A DNA stretch of 64,000 nucleotides, from NCBI GenBank assembly GCA_035545275.1, contig DASZYT010000004.1:123322-187321 (forward strand), in the 5' to 3' direction. Source of the DNA: DASZYT01 sp035545275 (GTDB taxonomy: Bacteria; Patescibacteriota; Saccharimonadia; Saccharimonadales; UBA4665). The position numbers were made by a program, and so were the translations under genes. The stretch's first letter is position 1. Each line of letters opens with the position of its first letter. The notes beneath the pieces are model-generated. The model was not told where the DNA came from. It searched no databases and saw only the letters and a list, made by a program, of their open reading frames with translations. Shown here one piece after another: positions 1 through 8,406 of the stretch.

Positions 1-1189
1 CGGCCAGCTCCTCTATAGTCGCATCGCGACCATGTTGCTGGCTAAAGCTGCGCTGCGTCCGTTCTAACTTGTTAAGCTGCTCCACCACATGTACTGGCAG
101 CCGGACGGTACGTGCCTGATCGGCCATGGCCCGCGTGATAGCTTGGCGAATCCACCACATAGCATAGGTCGAAAACTTGTACCCCCTGGTGTAATCAAAT
201 TTTTCAACCGCACGTATCAACCCGGTGTTGCCCTCCTGGACGAGGTCCAAGAAATCCATGCCACGTCCACCGTAGCGCTTGGCAACCGACACGACAAGAC
301 GTAGGTTTGCTTCCAGCAAGTGCCGCTTTGCCCTCTGGCCATCATCACGAATCTGCTCGAGCTCGCCGCGGTACTCCTCAGGGAGCGTTGAATCTTTTTC
401 TAGTTTATGGCCCGCATAGAGCCCGGCTTCAATACGCTTGGCCAGGTCTACTTCTTGGGCTGCATCCAACAGAGCGACCCGACCGATGTCCTTCAAGTAG
501 GCCCTCGTGAGGTCAACCGTTTCACCGGCCTTATCCGGGGAGGCCTTACCCTCGCCACGGACAGGCTTGGCGCGGCCTGTTACATTTTTTTCTTCTGAAA
601 CTTCTTTCTTGGCGTGAACAGGTTTTGGTGTCTTGGCTGGTCGGTCTTTGTACTGTGGCACGCCCATAACCGGTGGCACAGTCTCTCGTAATGCCGTTAC
701 AAGGTCCGCACTGACTACCCCTTTTATGGACACGGCTAGGGCGGTGCGTAAGAGTTCGGGCGTATAGCCGGAGTGGTGGAACAAATCGATAAACTTAGTA
801 CGACCCGTATCCACATTCCGCGCCGTTATACCCGTGCGCTCAGCTATTTCTTTGCTGGGTAGCCCTTGGACTATGAGCCTTATCGGCTCTGAACGATCTA
901 CTGACGTGGTGATAACTCGACGAGCTTGATAGATCGGCAGTATCACCTCATCTACAAACTTCTCAATGTGCGCCTGGGACACGGGCTTCTCAAAGTCGGC
1001 CAGCTCAGCACCAACCAGCGTCTCTATAAAGCGTTGGGCCTTGGGATTGGGCGCCTGAAATACTTCCGGGGTTTGAACTGCGGTTTCCCCTGCCAGCAAA
1101 GCTATGCTTAGTGCGCCAAACACACGTACCTCGTCGGGCTGCGGTTGCACCGCTGGCGTTACGATAGTCTCAGCTATTTCAGCCGCCAT
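1..1189 (-). CDS. RNA polymerase sigma-70 factor with extra N-terminal HTH (3' end beyond window)
   Basis: The reading frame is open from an ATG at 1189 to the window edge, giving 396 residues with no stop, so the C-terminus (regions 3-4) is missing only because of the window. Residues 226-255 resemble region 1.2 and residues 290-370 are a clear region 2 (LLEANLRLVVSVAKRY, then DLVQEGNTGL and FSTYAMWWIRQAITRA), close to the rpoD gene at 3628-4767. The first 220 residues are unlike a normal region 1.1: about 100-140 look like a LuxR/GerE-type helix-turn-helix (LIVQGLPSKEIAERTG), followed by a charged linker. A GGAG Shine-Dalgarno sequence lies about 9 nt before the ATG. It is divergent from the P-type-ATPase-like gene. 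It is probably an alternative RpoD-class sigma factor; its regulon is unknown. Confidence 0.9.
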   Translation of the reverse strand, partial: MAAEIAETIVTPAVQPQPDEVRVFGALSIALLAGETAVQTPEVFQAPNPKAQRFIETLVGAELADFEKPVSQAHIEKFVDEVILPIYQARRVITTSVDRSEPIRLIVQGLPSKEIAERTGITARNVDTGRTKFIDLFHHSGYTPELLRTALAVSIKGVVSADLVTALRETVPPVMGVPQYKDRPAKTPKPVHAKKEVSEEKNVTGRAKPVRGEGKASPDKAGETVDLTRAYLKDIGRVALLDAAQEVDLAKRIEAGLYAGHKLEKDSTLPEEYRGELEQIRDDGQRAKRHLLEANLRLVVSVAKRYGGRGMDFLDLVQEGNTGLIRAVEKFDYTRGYKFSTYAMWWIRQAITRAMADQARTVRLPVHVVEQLNKLERTQRSFSQQHGRDATIEELA

Positions 1190-1265
1190 GTGGGACTCTC
1201 CATATGGCCTTATTCTGCAACGCTTCTTCCAAACATGCAAGCGTAAGCAAAACAACATTTTACAG

Positions 1266-1271
1266 TATAAT
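1266..1271 (+). promoter_or_regulatory. -10 box for a leaderless start at 1279
   Basis: A perfect TATAAT ends 7 nt before the ATG at 1279. Transcription would begin at or next to the start codon, which argues against the earlier in-frame ATGs at 1204 and 1270. Confidence 0.6.
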
Positions 1272-1278
1272 GCATAGC

Positions 1279-2889
1279 ATGGATGGGCGCACTGACTACT
1301 CCCGACTTACCGCTGATGCAGCATTGAAGCACGTTGACTCGAGCAAAAAAGGCTTGACGCTTGCTGAGGCCGAGCAGCGCTTACACGATGACGGGCCCAA
1401 TGTGTTGCATCAGCCCGAGACTACCAACCCTCAAAAACTGCTGCGCATTGACCCGTTTGTACTCACGCTGGTCGGCGCGGCCATAGTTACTGCCGCCCTA
1501 CAAGAGTACGTAGCTGCCTTTATTATTGTCCTCGCCCTATACGTGCACGGCTCAGCCACGTGGTCGTTGCTGCGGCGTCATCACCGTTTTATGGGCCACC
1601 TGCAACGCAAACTTACCACCCAGTCGACTGTGCTGCGTGGCGGCAAACGCGTGCACATTGACGCGCACGAGCTCGTGCGCGGCGACGTTGTCTGTCTGGA
1701 GGCCGGCGAGCTCGTACCGGCCGACGTACGTATCATCCAGGCCAAAGGCCTACACGCCAACCAGCAGAATCTGACAGGCGATGATGATACCGTCCGTAAA
1801 TCTACTACCGCACTCAGCACCTCTCTACCGCCCGAACAGCAGCGCAACACGCTTTACGCCGGCAGCCTGGTTACGGCCGGTGAAGGCCTGGGTATAGTGG
1901 TGGCTGTTGGTACCCAAACGCTGCTCGCAGAGCGCGCCCAAGCTGCCAGTGCCCTCGGCCTGCTGGCAAACCCCTTGCATCACCCCACTCTTCAGCTCAA
2001 GCAGTGGTTTGTTGGCATACTTAGCATACTTTTGATTGGTTTTGGACTCGCTAGTTGGATAATTGGCCTCGACGCACACACCGGTTGGAATCTTGTGGCC
2101 CTACTAGCCGTGGCCGCGGTACCGGCGGCCCTCATGGCCGAATCGTTGGCAGTTGTCCGCACCAATACGGCTCCGTCGCACCACCATCAAGCTGCCACTC
2201 AACACATGCTACGTAGCAGCCTGGGGGATTCAGCTGCCCTGGCCTTCATCGTTTTGGCCGGTATGGTTAGCACTTTGTGGCTCCATGTACCGGTAGCGCT
2301 TCTGGCGGTACAGCTTATCGCCTTTGAGCTGCTGGTGCAGCCCCTGCCCGTCGCCGCGCTCAGCTGGGACAAGCAGCCTCGTCCACTAAAACATCCGCGT
2401 CTGCACAAGCACCTCGTGCGCGAGTTACTTGACGCCAGCCTTGTTGCTGCAGGTCTTGCTGTAGCAAATTATGTATTCTTTTTTGCTCGCCACCACGTGG
2501 CACTGGCCTACATGAACACACAAAGTGGCGTATATCTGCAGGCAGCTACCCTAGCGCTTGTCACGTTCGCGCTTTGCCAACGCGTCAATGTGTACCTTGT
2601 CCGCGCGCACGAACATGACAAGTTTTTTGATTCGTTCCTAGTACAAAACAAGCGGCTGTTGGGCGCCATGATTAGCGCGTTCATCATACTGCTGGGTGTC
2701 ATCTATCTGCCCTGGGCGCATCACTATCTACAGACGCGCTCGCTCGACTGGGCCGACTGGGCAACAGCCGTCAGTGCAGCGGTGATTTATCTGGGCGTTC
2801 GGCTTCTGCAGCGTCACACCCGCCAGCATACCCGCCACGCCATCCTCGACCTACACAAAACCCTTGGTCTGTCTCACTCCGTAAAATAA
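1279..2889 (+). CDS. P-type ATPase-like membrane protein lacking the phosphorylation and nucleotide-binding domains
   Basis: The protein is 536 aa from ATG 1279, against roughly 850-900 aa for cation P-type ATPases. Seen in order: an N-terminal cation-ATPase-like segment (about 1-55), two membrane helices, an actuator-like domain (about 110-220, with GDVVCLEAGELVPADVRII), two helices (about 240-295), then directly the M5-M6-like helices and a SWDKQPRPLKHP motif matching the MxRPPR region, and further helices. The DKTGT phosphorylation motif and the whole P/N domain are absent, the actuator TGES is TGDD (166-169), and the M4 PEGLP motif is PAALM. The frame is continuous, so this is not a frameshift. 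It cannot pump by the known mechanism; a structural or regulatory role is a guess. Confidence 0.8.
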   Translation: MDGRTDYSRLTADAALKHVDSSKKGLTLAEAEQRLHDDGPNVLHQPETTNPQKLLRIDPFVLTLVGAAIVTAALQEYVAAFIIVLALYVHGSATWSLLRRHHRFMGHLQRKLTTQSTVLRGGKRVHIDAHELVRGDVVCLEAGELVPADVRIIQAKGLHANQQNLTGDDDTVRKSTTALSTSLPPEQQRNTLYAGSLVTAGEGLGIVVAVGTQTLLAERAQAASALGLLANPLHHPTLQLKQWFVGILSILLIGFGLASWIIGLDAHTGWNLVALLAVAAVPAALMAESLAVVRTNTAPSHHHQAATQHMLRSSLGDSAALAFIVLAGMVSTLWLHVPVALLAVQLIAFELLVQPLPVAALSWDKQPRPLKHPRLHKHLVRELLDASLVAAGLAVANYVFFFARHHVALAYMNTQSGVYLQAATLALVTFALCQRVNVYLVRAHEHDKFFDSFLVQNKRLLGAMISAFIILLGVIYLPWAHHYLQTRSLDWADWATAVSAAVIYLGVRLLQRHTRQHTRHAILDLHKTLGLSHSVK

Positions 2890-2907
2890 TCTAGTACAAT
2901 AGAGTTC

Positions 2908-3474
2908 ATGAGTGACAAAAAAGTAATTACCCTGGTGGGCATGCCAGGTGCTGGCAAAAGCTACTGCGTAGAATATTTGGAGAAAAAGGGCTGGCCGTCT
3001 GTATATTTTGGCGGCATCACGGTGGACGAGGTAAAGCGCCGTGGCCTCGAGGTGAATGAAACAAACGAAAAAATGGTACGCGAAGAGCTGCGCGCTACAG
3101 AAGGCCCGGGCGTGATGGCCAAACGCATCCTGTCGCAGATTGAAAAGCTTTTCGATGAAGATCACCACATTGTGATAGCCGACGGTCTGTATAGCTGGAC
3201 CGAGTACAAGATATTCAAAGAACGCTTCGGAGATGATGCCATTATTATTGCCATCACCGCTCCGCGCAAAGCACGCCACGAGCGTTTGGCAAACCGTCCC
3301 GTACGCCCGTTCACCGACGAGCAAGTTACCGCTCGTGAATATGCCGAGATTGAAAACATCGAAAAGGGCGGACCCATTGCCAACGCCGACTACACTATCG
3401 TCAACGACAACACCCCCGACAAACTTATAAGTCGTCTCGAAAAAGTCCTGTCCGACGCCAACATTTCGTCATAA
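2908..3474 (+). CDS. AAA/P-loop nucleoside kinase-like protein (dephospho-CoA kinase-like, UPF0200 type)
   Basis: This is a 188-aa soluble protein. A Walker A motif (GMPGAGKS, residues 11-18) sits at the N-terminus, and ANRP-type arginine and ADYTIVND segments follow as in dephospho-CoA kinase and the archaeal-type UPF0200 family. It probably phosphorylates a small nucleotide-like substrate; the substrate cannot be read from the sequence. A TACAAT box ends 7 nt before the ATG, so the message is probably leaderless. It follows the P-type-like gene by 18 nt but has its own -10 box. Confidence 0.75.
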   Translation: MSDKKVITLVGMPGAGKSYCVEYLEKKGWPSVYFGGITVDEVKRRGLEVNETNEKMVREELRATEGPGVMAKRILSQIEKLFDEDHHIVIADGLYSWTEYKIFKERFGDDAIIIAITAPRKARHERLANRPVRPFTDEQVTAREYAEIENIEKGGPIANADYTIVNDNTPDKLISRLEKVLSDANISS

Positions 3475-3478
3475 AAAC

Positions 3479-3525
3479 AGACCTGTGCTTGGATTCACTT
3501 CAAACACAGGTCTGGCTACTTTTTT
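3479..3525 (+). terminator. Intrinsic terminator
   Basis: AGACCTGTG at 3479-3487 pairs with CACAGGTCT at 3505-3513, followed by a T run at 3520-3525, directly after the kinase-like gene. Confidence 0.7.
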
Positions 3526-3625
3526 GGAAAGAGCAGCCCGAGCTGCCTACGGCGGCCCGGCGCGATGAGAAAACCTATCCGGAGGTTCCCTTTGCGGTCA
3601 GCAAAGGGCCGCGAATGGTTTTCTT
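3526..3625 (+). repeat. Interspersed structured repeat, copy B
   Basis: This copy starts GGAAAGAGCAGCCCG and contains GGCGCGATGAGAAAACC, shared with copies at 7908-7994, 39062-39133 and 44772-44855. Its last stem is AGAAAACC pairing with GGTTTTCT, with an extra inner hairpin CCCTTTGC/GCAAAGGG that the other copies lack. It lies between the terminator and the 3' end of convergent rpoD. Confidence 0.65.
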
Positions 3626-3627
3626 AT

Positions 3628-4767
3628 TTATTTGATGTAATCGTGCAACTTGCGGGCGTCGCGGTGCTTGCGCAGTTTGGCGAGGGCTTTGGCCTCAATC
3701 TGGCGGATGCGCTCACGGGTAACGGAAAACTCCTGCCCCACTTCTTCGAGCGTGTGGCTTTTGCCGTCTTCGAGCCCAAAGCGTAGCTTTAAAATCTTTT
3801 GCTCGCGCTCAGTGAGAGATCCCAGCATAGTCTTTACCTGCTCTTTCAACAGTTGACCAGTAGCGGATTCCTCGGGTGTGACGGTATCCTCATCTTCGAT
3901 AAAGTCAGCCAGTACACTGTCTTCCTCGTCATCGCGGATGGAGGCGTCGAGCGAGCTAATATCCTGCTTGATTTTCATGATGTGCTCCACCTTGTCGACA
4001 TCAATTTCCATGGCTTTGGCGATTTCGTCGTTGGTGGGCTCACGGTTGAGCTCCTGCGTCAGACGACGTTGCGTGCGCAGCAGCTTGTTGATGGTTTCCA
4101 CCATGTGCACTGGAATACGAATGGTGCGCGCTTGGTCGGCAATGGCGCGTGTAATGGCCTGGCGAATCCACCAGGTAGCATATGTCGAAAACTTGAAGCC
4201 CTTGTCGGGGTCAAACTTCTCAACCGCGCGGAGCAAACCCGTATTGCCCTCCTGGATGAGGTCCAATAGGTCCAGCCCGCGGCCCACGTAGCGCTTGGCA
4301 ATCGACACCACCAGACGCATGTTGGCTTCGGCCATCTTGTCTTTGGCGTCTTTGTCGCCAGCTACCACGCGCTGGGCCAAGGCAAGCTCTTCCTCAGCGG
4401 ATAGCAATGGGATCTTCCCGATTTCGCGCAGATACAAGCGTACCGAGTCATCGGCGATGTCTTCGTCCAGATAGACGGCGGCCGCTTCGGGGTCTTCTAC
4501 TTCCTCGCCCTCTTCCAGCGCCCACTCATCACTAAAGTTTTCGGCATCTGGCTCGTCCGACACCATCACTTCTACGTTTGCGTCGGCCAGCTCGGTGTAC
4601 AGCTCGTCGAGTACCTCGGCGTTTTCGGGTACATCAGGAATTTGCGCAAAAATATCCTTTTGCGTAATGTGGCCATCTTTTTTAGCCTTTTCAGCTAGTT
4701 GCTGCTTGAGTTCTTCAAAATTCGGTTCCGGAGCATTTTTATCTGCGTTCTTCTTGGCTTTTGCCAT
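3628..4767 (-). CDS. rpoD: RNA polymerase primary sigma factor RpoD/SigA
   Basis: The 379-aa housekeeping sigma factor directs core RNA polymerase to promoters. Residues 1-100 are acidic and region 1.1-like. YLREIGKIPLL marks region 1.2, NMRLVVSIAKRYVGRGLDLL and FSTYATWWIRQAITRAI mark region 2 (-10 recognition), and VTRERIRQIEAKALAKLR marks the region 4 HTH (-35 recognition). The start is ATG 4767; a TTG one codon earlier is less likely. The ATG shares its A with the dnaG TGA stop (TGATG), and a GGGAGG Shine-Dalgarno lies inside the dnaG end, so the two are translationally coupled. This is the classic dnaG-rpoD macromolecular synthesis pair, without rpsU. Confidence 0.97.
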   Translation of the reverse strand: MAKAKKNADKNAPEPNFEELKQQLAEKAKKDGHITQKDIFAQIPDVPENAEVLDELYTELADANVEVMVSDEPDAENFSDEWALEEGEEVEDPEAAAVYLDEDIADDSVRLYLREIGKIPLLSAEEELALAQRVVAGDKDAKDKMAEANMRLVVSIAKRYVGRGLDLLDLIQEGNTGLLRAVEKFDPDKGFKFSTYATWWIRQAITRAIADQARTIRIPVHMVETINKLLRTQRRLTQELNREPTNDEIAKAMEIDVDKVEHIMKIKQDISSLDASIRDDEEDSVLADFIEDEDTVTPEESATGQLLKEQVKTMLGSLTEREQKILKLRFGLEDGKSHTLEEVGQEFSVTRERIRQIEAKALAKLRKHRDARKLHDYIK

Positions 4768-6491
4768 CAAGCGCCTCCCTTGATTCGTCTTAATAAAGTG
4801 TCTAGGTCTCGTACGTGCCCAAGCAATACTTGCGTAGCCGATTCATCGGCGGAAGACAGTTGGGCGACCAGCTTTGCTTTTTCGGTTTTGACATACTGTT
4901 CTATCAGTCGTGCCTGCAATCGAGCTGCTTCGTAGCGAAGTTCTGTTAGCTCGAGGCCCTGATAGAGTTCTTCATACTCTAATGCTACTATCTTATCATA
5001 ATTCTCCAAATTTTGCATCTTGTCGGCCCCCCTTTTGAGGCGAGCAAAGAGTTGTCTGGCTTCGTCAGTGTATAACATGTCGGGGGTAAGGGACTCTAGG
5101 TACTCCCTAAGTTCCGGCTGTTCGTGCATGATGGCCAGAAAATGGTCCTGCACCTTGGTGTTTTCGACCGTTACTTTGTCGAGTGGCTGGGGGGCGACCA
5201 TTTTGCGTAGCCGTGGCGATGCATCTTTGGCGGTGGTTCGCTGTTTTTGCAACAGCGCCTCGCGGCTTACGCCTATTTTTTCGGCAATGGCGGTAATGTA
5301 GTGGTCTTTTTCCACCGCATCGTTCAGGCGCTGCACGATGGGCAACAGCACGTCGCTGTACTTGCGCTTACCTTCAGCGCTGGTAATGTCCAGCAGCGTT
5401 TCGTAACGCGCCATCAGCCAGTCGAGCGCATACTGCGGCTGGCTAATTGCCTGCTCCCACAGTTTTGGATCTTGCTTTATAAGTTCATCGGGGTCTTTGC
5501 CGCTCGGTATGGTAACGATACTGAGGCTTACGCCCACCTTGCTGGCAATGGGGATAGCCCGCTCAGCAGCCGCCAGCCCGGCCCGGTCTTGGTCGAAGCT
5601 CAGGCGCACATCCGGTGCGAAGCGCCCGAGGGTTTTCAGTTGATATTCCGTAAGCGCCGTACCAGCGGTTGCCACGGTCTGCGCCACGCCCGCCTGGTGG
5701 CTGGCTATCACATCCAAATTGCCCTCGGCCAGCACCGAGTAGCCACCCTTGCGGATAGCCTCTTTGGCGGCGTGCAGGCCATACACGTGCCGACTTTTGT
5801 CGTACAGCGGCGTCTGCGGCGTATTGATGTACTTGGGCGCATTGGGGTCGTCGGCGAGCAATCGCGCCGTAAAGCCTATCACCCGCCCCTGTTGGTCCAT
5901 CAGCGGTATCATCAGCCGCCCGCGGAACATATCCCCCAGCCCGCGGTAACGCTGGGCGCTCAGCCCCGCTTGTTTGATTTCGGCATCGCTAAACTTTTTG
6001 CTCTTTAGAAAATCAACTAACGCCGTACCGTTGTTGGGCGAGTAACCCAGCCGCCAGGCCAGTGCTGTCTCTTTGGTAAACTGCCGCTTCTTAAATACAT
6101 ACTCCAGCGCTGTTTTGTTCTTACTAAATTGCACCTGATAAAAATGCGCTGCCGCCTCGTTGGCCTCAAACAGCCGCTCTTTGTTGGGCCCACGCCGTGT
6201 GCTGCCGCGATATTTGTCCAGGTCCACCCCGGCTTTGCGCGCCAGCAATTCCAGCGCTCCCTTAAAGTCCAGCCCCTCCGCCTCCATGACGAAGCTGAAC
6301 ATGTCGCCGCCCTTGTTGGAGCTAAAATCATGCCAAATCTGCTTCTCGGGCGACACCATAAAGCTGGGCGTCTTCTCGCTCGTAAACGGGCTCAGCCCTT
6401 TCAGGTTGCGCCCCGACCGTTTCAGCTGCACATATTCGCTGACTACATCCTCAATAGAGAGTCGTTGCTTTATATCTTCCACGGCGTCCAT
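4767..6491 (-). CDS. dnaG: DNA primase DnaG with degenerate zinc-binding domain
   Basis: This 574-aa primase makes RNA primers at the replication fork. The N-terminal domain keeps the family frame (GLSPFTSEKTPSF, then GGDMFSF), but the four usual Zn ligands of the CHC2 finger are replaced: S34, T37, D55 and S58. The TOPRIM core is intact (EGNLDV, then SFDQDRAG) at about 255-340, and a long helical C-terminal region follows, where DnaB helicase usually binds. It is upstream of rpoD and overlaps it by one base. A TACAAT box at 6502-6507 ends 10 nt before the ATG. Confidence 0.95.
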   Translation of the reverse strand: MDAVEDIKQRLSIEDVVSEYVQLKRSGRNLKGLSPFTSEKTPSFMVSPEKQIWHDFSSNKGGDMFSFVMEAEGLDFKGALELLARKAGVDLDKYRGSTRRGPNKERLFEANEAAAHFYQVQFSKNKTALEYVFKKRQFTKETALAWRLGYSPNNGTALVDFLKSKKFSDAEIKQAGLSAQRYRGLGDMFRGRLMIPLMDQQGRVIGFTARLLADDPNAPKYINTPQTPLYDKSRHVYGLHAAKEAIRKGGYSVLAEGNLDVIASHQAGVAQTVATAGTALTEYQLKTLGRFAPDVRLSFDQDRAGLAAAERAIPIASKVGVSLSIVTIPSGKDPDELIKQDPKLWEQAISQPQYALDWLMARYETLLDITSAEGKRKYSDVLLPIVQRLNDAVEKDHYITAIAEKIGVSREALLQKQRTTAKDASPRLRKMVAPQPLDKVTVENTKVQDHFLAIMHEQPELREYLESLTPDMLYTDEARQLFARLKRGADKMQNLENYDKIVALEYEELYQGLELTELRYEAARLQARLIEQYVKTEKAKLVAQLSSADESATQVLLGHVRDLDTLLRRIKGGA

Positions 6492-6542
6492 ATCTAAAGC
6501 TATTGTACGCTACCAGAGAAGATTTCCGTTATTCTGACAAAC

Positions 6543-6568
6543 AAAAAGAGCCGGATTTCTCCGGCCCC
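6543..6568 (-). terminator. Intrinsic terminator
   Basis: On the minus strand GCCGGA-GAAA-TCCGGC is followed by a T run, just past the stop of the gene at 6583-7071. Confidence 0.75.
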
Positions 6569-6582
6569 CATAGAGAGCATGG

Positions 6583-7071
6583 TTATTTGCTATGACGCTT
6601 TTTCAGGTAATCTTCTTTAGCTGCAGCGACCTTATCGACGTGCTCTAAGGCATGGTCACCGAGCTGTCTCGCTGCAATTGAAGTTATAAGCGCAGCAGCC
6701 CTTCGTTCGCTTTCTGGGCGAAACCTGTGTAAATATCCCTCCCGTACTACTCCAGCTCTAGCTGATTTACCACTCTTGTCGCCAGAGCTTAGGGTTGCGT
6801 CATACCTTCCTTGTGGAATATTTAGATCAACACGTGTAAGACGTAACAGGCTCTGCGGATATTCCTCTAGGTCGCGGCGAGCGTGTGCATCGGTGTACTC
6901 AACAGTGACATCCCTAGTATCAACCTTGGCATTATTGACGGCATTGCTGTAAAGATTCCGGCTAACGCGCTCAAAGATTGGGGCACGAGCTGTCTCTGCA
7001 AAAGATAGAGCATCATGCATCCGATCGTGCGCATCTTCGGGAGTAGGGTTGGGATTGGGTTGTTCTGACAT
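6583..7071 (-). CDS. Hypothetical soluble protein
   Basis: The protein is 162 aa from the ATG at 7071 (MSEQPNPNPTPED). An upstream in-frame ATG at 7134 exists, but a GATACAT-like -10 box lies between the two and an AGG sits before 7071, so the shorter form is preferred. The sequence is rich in Arg, Ala and acidic residues and has no membrane segment or signal peptide. I do not recognise the family. It forms a single-gene unit with its own terminator. Confidence 0.6.
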   Translation of the reverse strand: MSEQPNPNPTPEDAHDRMHDALSFAETARAPIFERVSRNLYSNAVNNAKVDTRDVTVEYTDAHARRDLEEYPQSLLRLTRVDLNIPQGRYDATLSSGDKSGKSARAGVVREGYLHRFRPESERRAAALITSIAARQLGDHALEHVDKVAAAKEDYLKKRHSK

Positions 7072-7189
7072 ATTTCGTACCTGTTTCTTTTTTATTGCTA
7101 GCTCCAATGTATCACGTTTGTGCTTTTTTGTCAATTTTGACGTGTTGCTACACTTCTGAAAGAGCTCCCCTTATGCTTAAATAATAGGC

Positions 7190-7861
7190 ATGCAACCGCA
7201 GCAACCGTACTACGGCCCGCCCCAAATGCCGGCTTCGGCCCCTTCTCCGACCCCTCAAGGTCAGGATCCGTATGGCTTCATCATGGACCCCGGCAAGCCG
7301 CCTCGACGGGGGTTGGGGAGCCTACTTGGCGGAGGTGCACCAAAGCAGCGCCTCGTGTTGCTGGGCGGCACTATTGCCGTGGTGCTCATACTCATTATCA
7401 TCGTGGCTAGCGCCTTGTCTGGTGGCGGGGGCAATTCCGCACCATATATAAAGGTCGCGCAGGACCAGACCGAGATTGCTCGCGTCGCCGGGCTGGCCAC
7501 GCACCAGCAAACCGGCATAGCCCAAGCTACGCAAAACTTCGCTCTCACTACCCAGCTGAGCCTGACGAGCGACCGACAACAGCTGGTATCGTATCTGCAA
7601 AAACACGGCGTGAAAGTTAGCGATAAAACACTTACCGCACTGCAAAACTCTCAGACCGACCAGCAGCTAAGCGCCGCTCTCGACACCAACTCCTACGACA
7701 GCACGTTCCTAGGCCTCATGAAGACCGACCTTGGCAAATATCAAACCACGCTCAAGACAGCCTACGCCGCCAGCAACTCGGCCACCACGCGGCAGTTGTT
7801 AAACGACGAGTACGCCAACACTACGCTCTTGCTCAAGCAGCTCGCCACTGCACAGGATTAA
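7190..7861 (+). CDS. Membrane-anchored protein with Pro/Gln-rich N-terminus
   Basis: This 223-aa protein has residues 1-45 rich in Pro, Gln and Gly (cytoplasmic tail), one transmembrane helix at about 55-75, and a helical extracellular domain of about 140 residues rich in Gln, Thr and Leu. It has no recognisable enzyme motif. This N-in, single-helix layout recurs in several unknown proteins of this window. The family is unknown; the domain could bind the wall or act as a sensor, but nothing in the sequence decides this. Confidence 0.65.
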   Translation: MQPQQPYYGPPQMPASAPSPTPQGQDPYGFIMDPGKPPRRGLGSLLGGGAPKQRLVLLGGTIAVVLILIIIVASALSGGGGNSAPYIKVAQDQTEIARVAGLATHQQTGIAQATQNFALTTQLSLTSDRQQLVSYLQKHGVKVSDKTLTALQNSQTDQQLSAALDTNSYDSTFLGLMKTDLGKYQTTLKTAYAASNSATTRQLLNDEYANTTLLLKQLATAQD

Positions 7862-7907
7862 TTTACCCTGCTACGAGCTGGTAGCTGTGGCGGATGAGGT
7901 CTTGGAC
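7862..7907 (-). pseudogene. Remnant of a YjbR-like gene 3' end
   Basis: On the minus strand this stretch translates VQDLIRHSYQLVAG-stop, nearly identical to the last residues of the intact neighbour at 7995-8312 (VQDLIRHSYQLVNS-stop), although the two differ at several bases. Nothing upstream of it is coding. The two tails flank structured repeat copy A. Confidence 0.7.
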
Positions 7908-7994
7908 TGCGGCTCCGCCTCATGAGACAAACCTACGGTTTTTTTCATCGCGCCGAACAACGGAGTAAATCCGCCGTGCGGGCTGCTCTTTTCC
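7908..7994 (-). repeat. Interspersed structured repeat, copy A
   Basis: On the minus strand it reads GGGAAAAGAGCAGCCCG, then a GGCGGATTTACTCCG hairpin, GGCGCGATGA, and a final hairpin AAAACC-GTA-GGTTT closed by ATGA/TCAT. It follows the stop of the YjbR-like gene. Confidence 0.65.
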
Positions 7995-8312
7995 CTAACT
8001 ATTTACCAGCTGATACGAATGGCGGATGAGGTCTTGGACCTCCTCCCAGGCAAGCTGACCACTTAGCACGATGGTGTTCCAGTGCTTCTTATTCAGATGG
8101 TAACCCGGCATGACCGACTCATAGCGTTCGCGCAATACTTTGGAGAGTTCTGGGTCGCACTTTAGACTCAGATTGATGGGCGCCTTTTTCTCATCCATCA
8201 GTGCGAACATCTTGTCATGTACTTTATACACTGCCACATCCTCGCCAAACGGGTACTCCAGCCGGGCGTTCGGCATGCTCAAGATGTAATCCTCTACAGT
8301 CTTCTTATCCAT
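7995..8312 (-). CDS. MmcQ/YjbR family protein
   Basis: This is a 105-aa single-domain protein of the MmcQ/YjbR (CyaY-like fold) family, recognisable from EYPFGEDVAVYKVHDKMFAL, NLKCDPEL and GYHLNKKHWNTI. Members are often called DNA-binding, but the cellular role is not established. A TATAAT at 8323-8328 ends 10 nt before the ATG. A fragment of a second copy of its 3' end lies downstream, beyond a structured repeat. Confidence 0.85.
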   Translation of the reverse strand: MDKKTVEDYILSMPNARLEYPFGEDVAVYKVHDKMFALMDEKKAPINLSLKCDPELSKVLRERYESVMPGYHLNKKHWNTIVLSGQLAWEEVQDLIRHSYQLVNS

Positions 8313-8406
8313 GATTCATTTTATTATAGGGTGCTGCCCTGTTGTTTGACAAACCACACTAACAGAGATATTGTTCAAGTAAGGAAACGTAACGGGAGTC
8401 ACGCTG

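Noticed and set aside
1204..1278. N-terminal extension of the P-type-like protein from ATG 1204
   Set aside because: The TATAAT at 1266-1271 lies inside it, so that part would not be transcribed from this promoter.
1279..2889. Frameshift or pseudogene explanation for the missing P-type catalytic domain
   Set aside because: The single frame continues through the deletion into conserved M5-M6-like sequence; no out-of-frame remnant is seen.
2851..3324. Minus-strand frame of 157 codons
   Set aside because: It is a shadow of the P-loop kinase-like gene with its conserved Walker A.
3526..3625. Repeat copy B as a plain rho-independent terminator
   Set aside because: A separate perfect terminator precedes it and the shared GAGCAGCCCG block is not part of a terminator.
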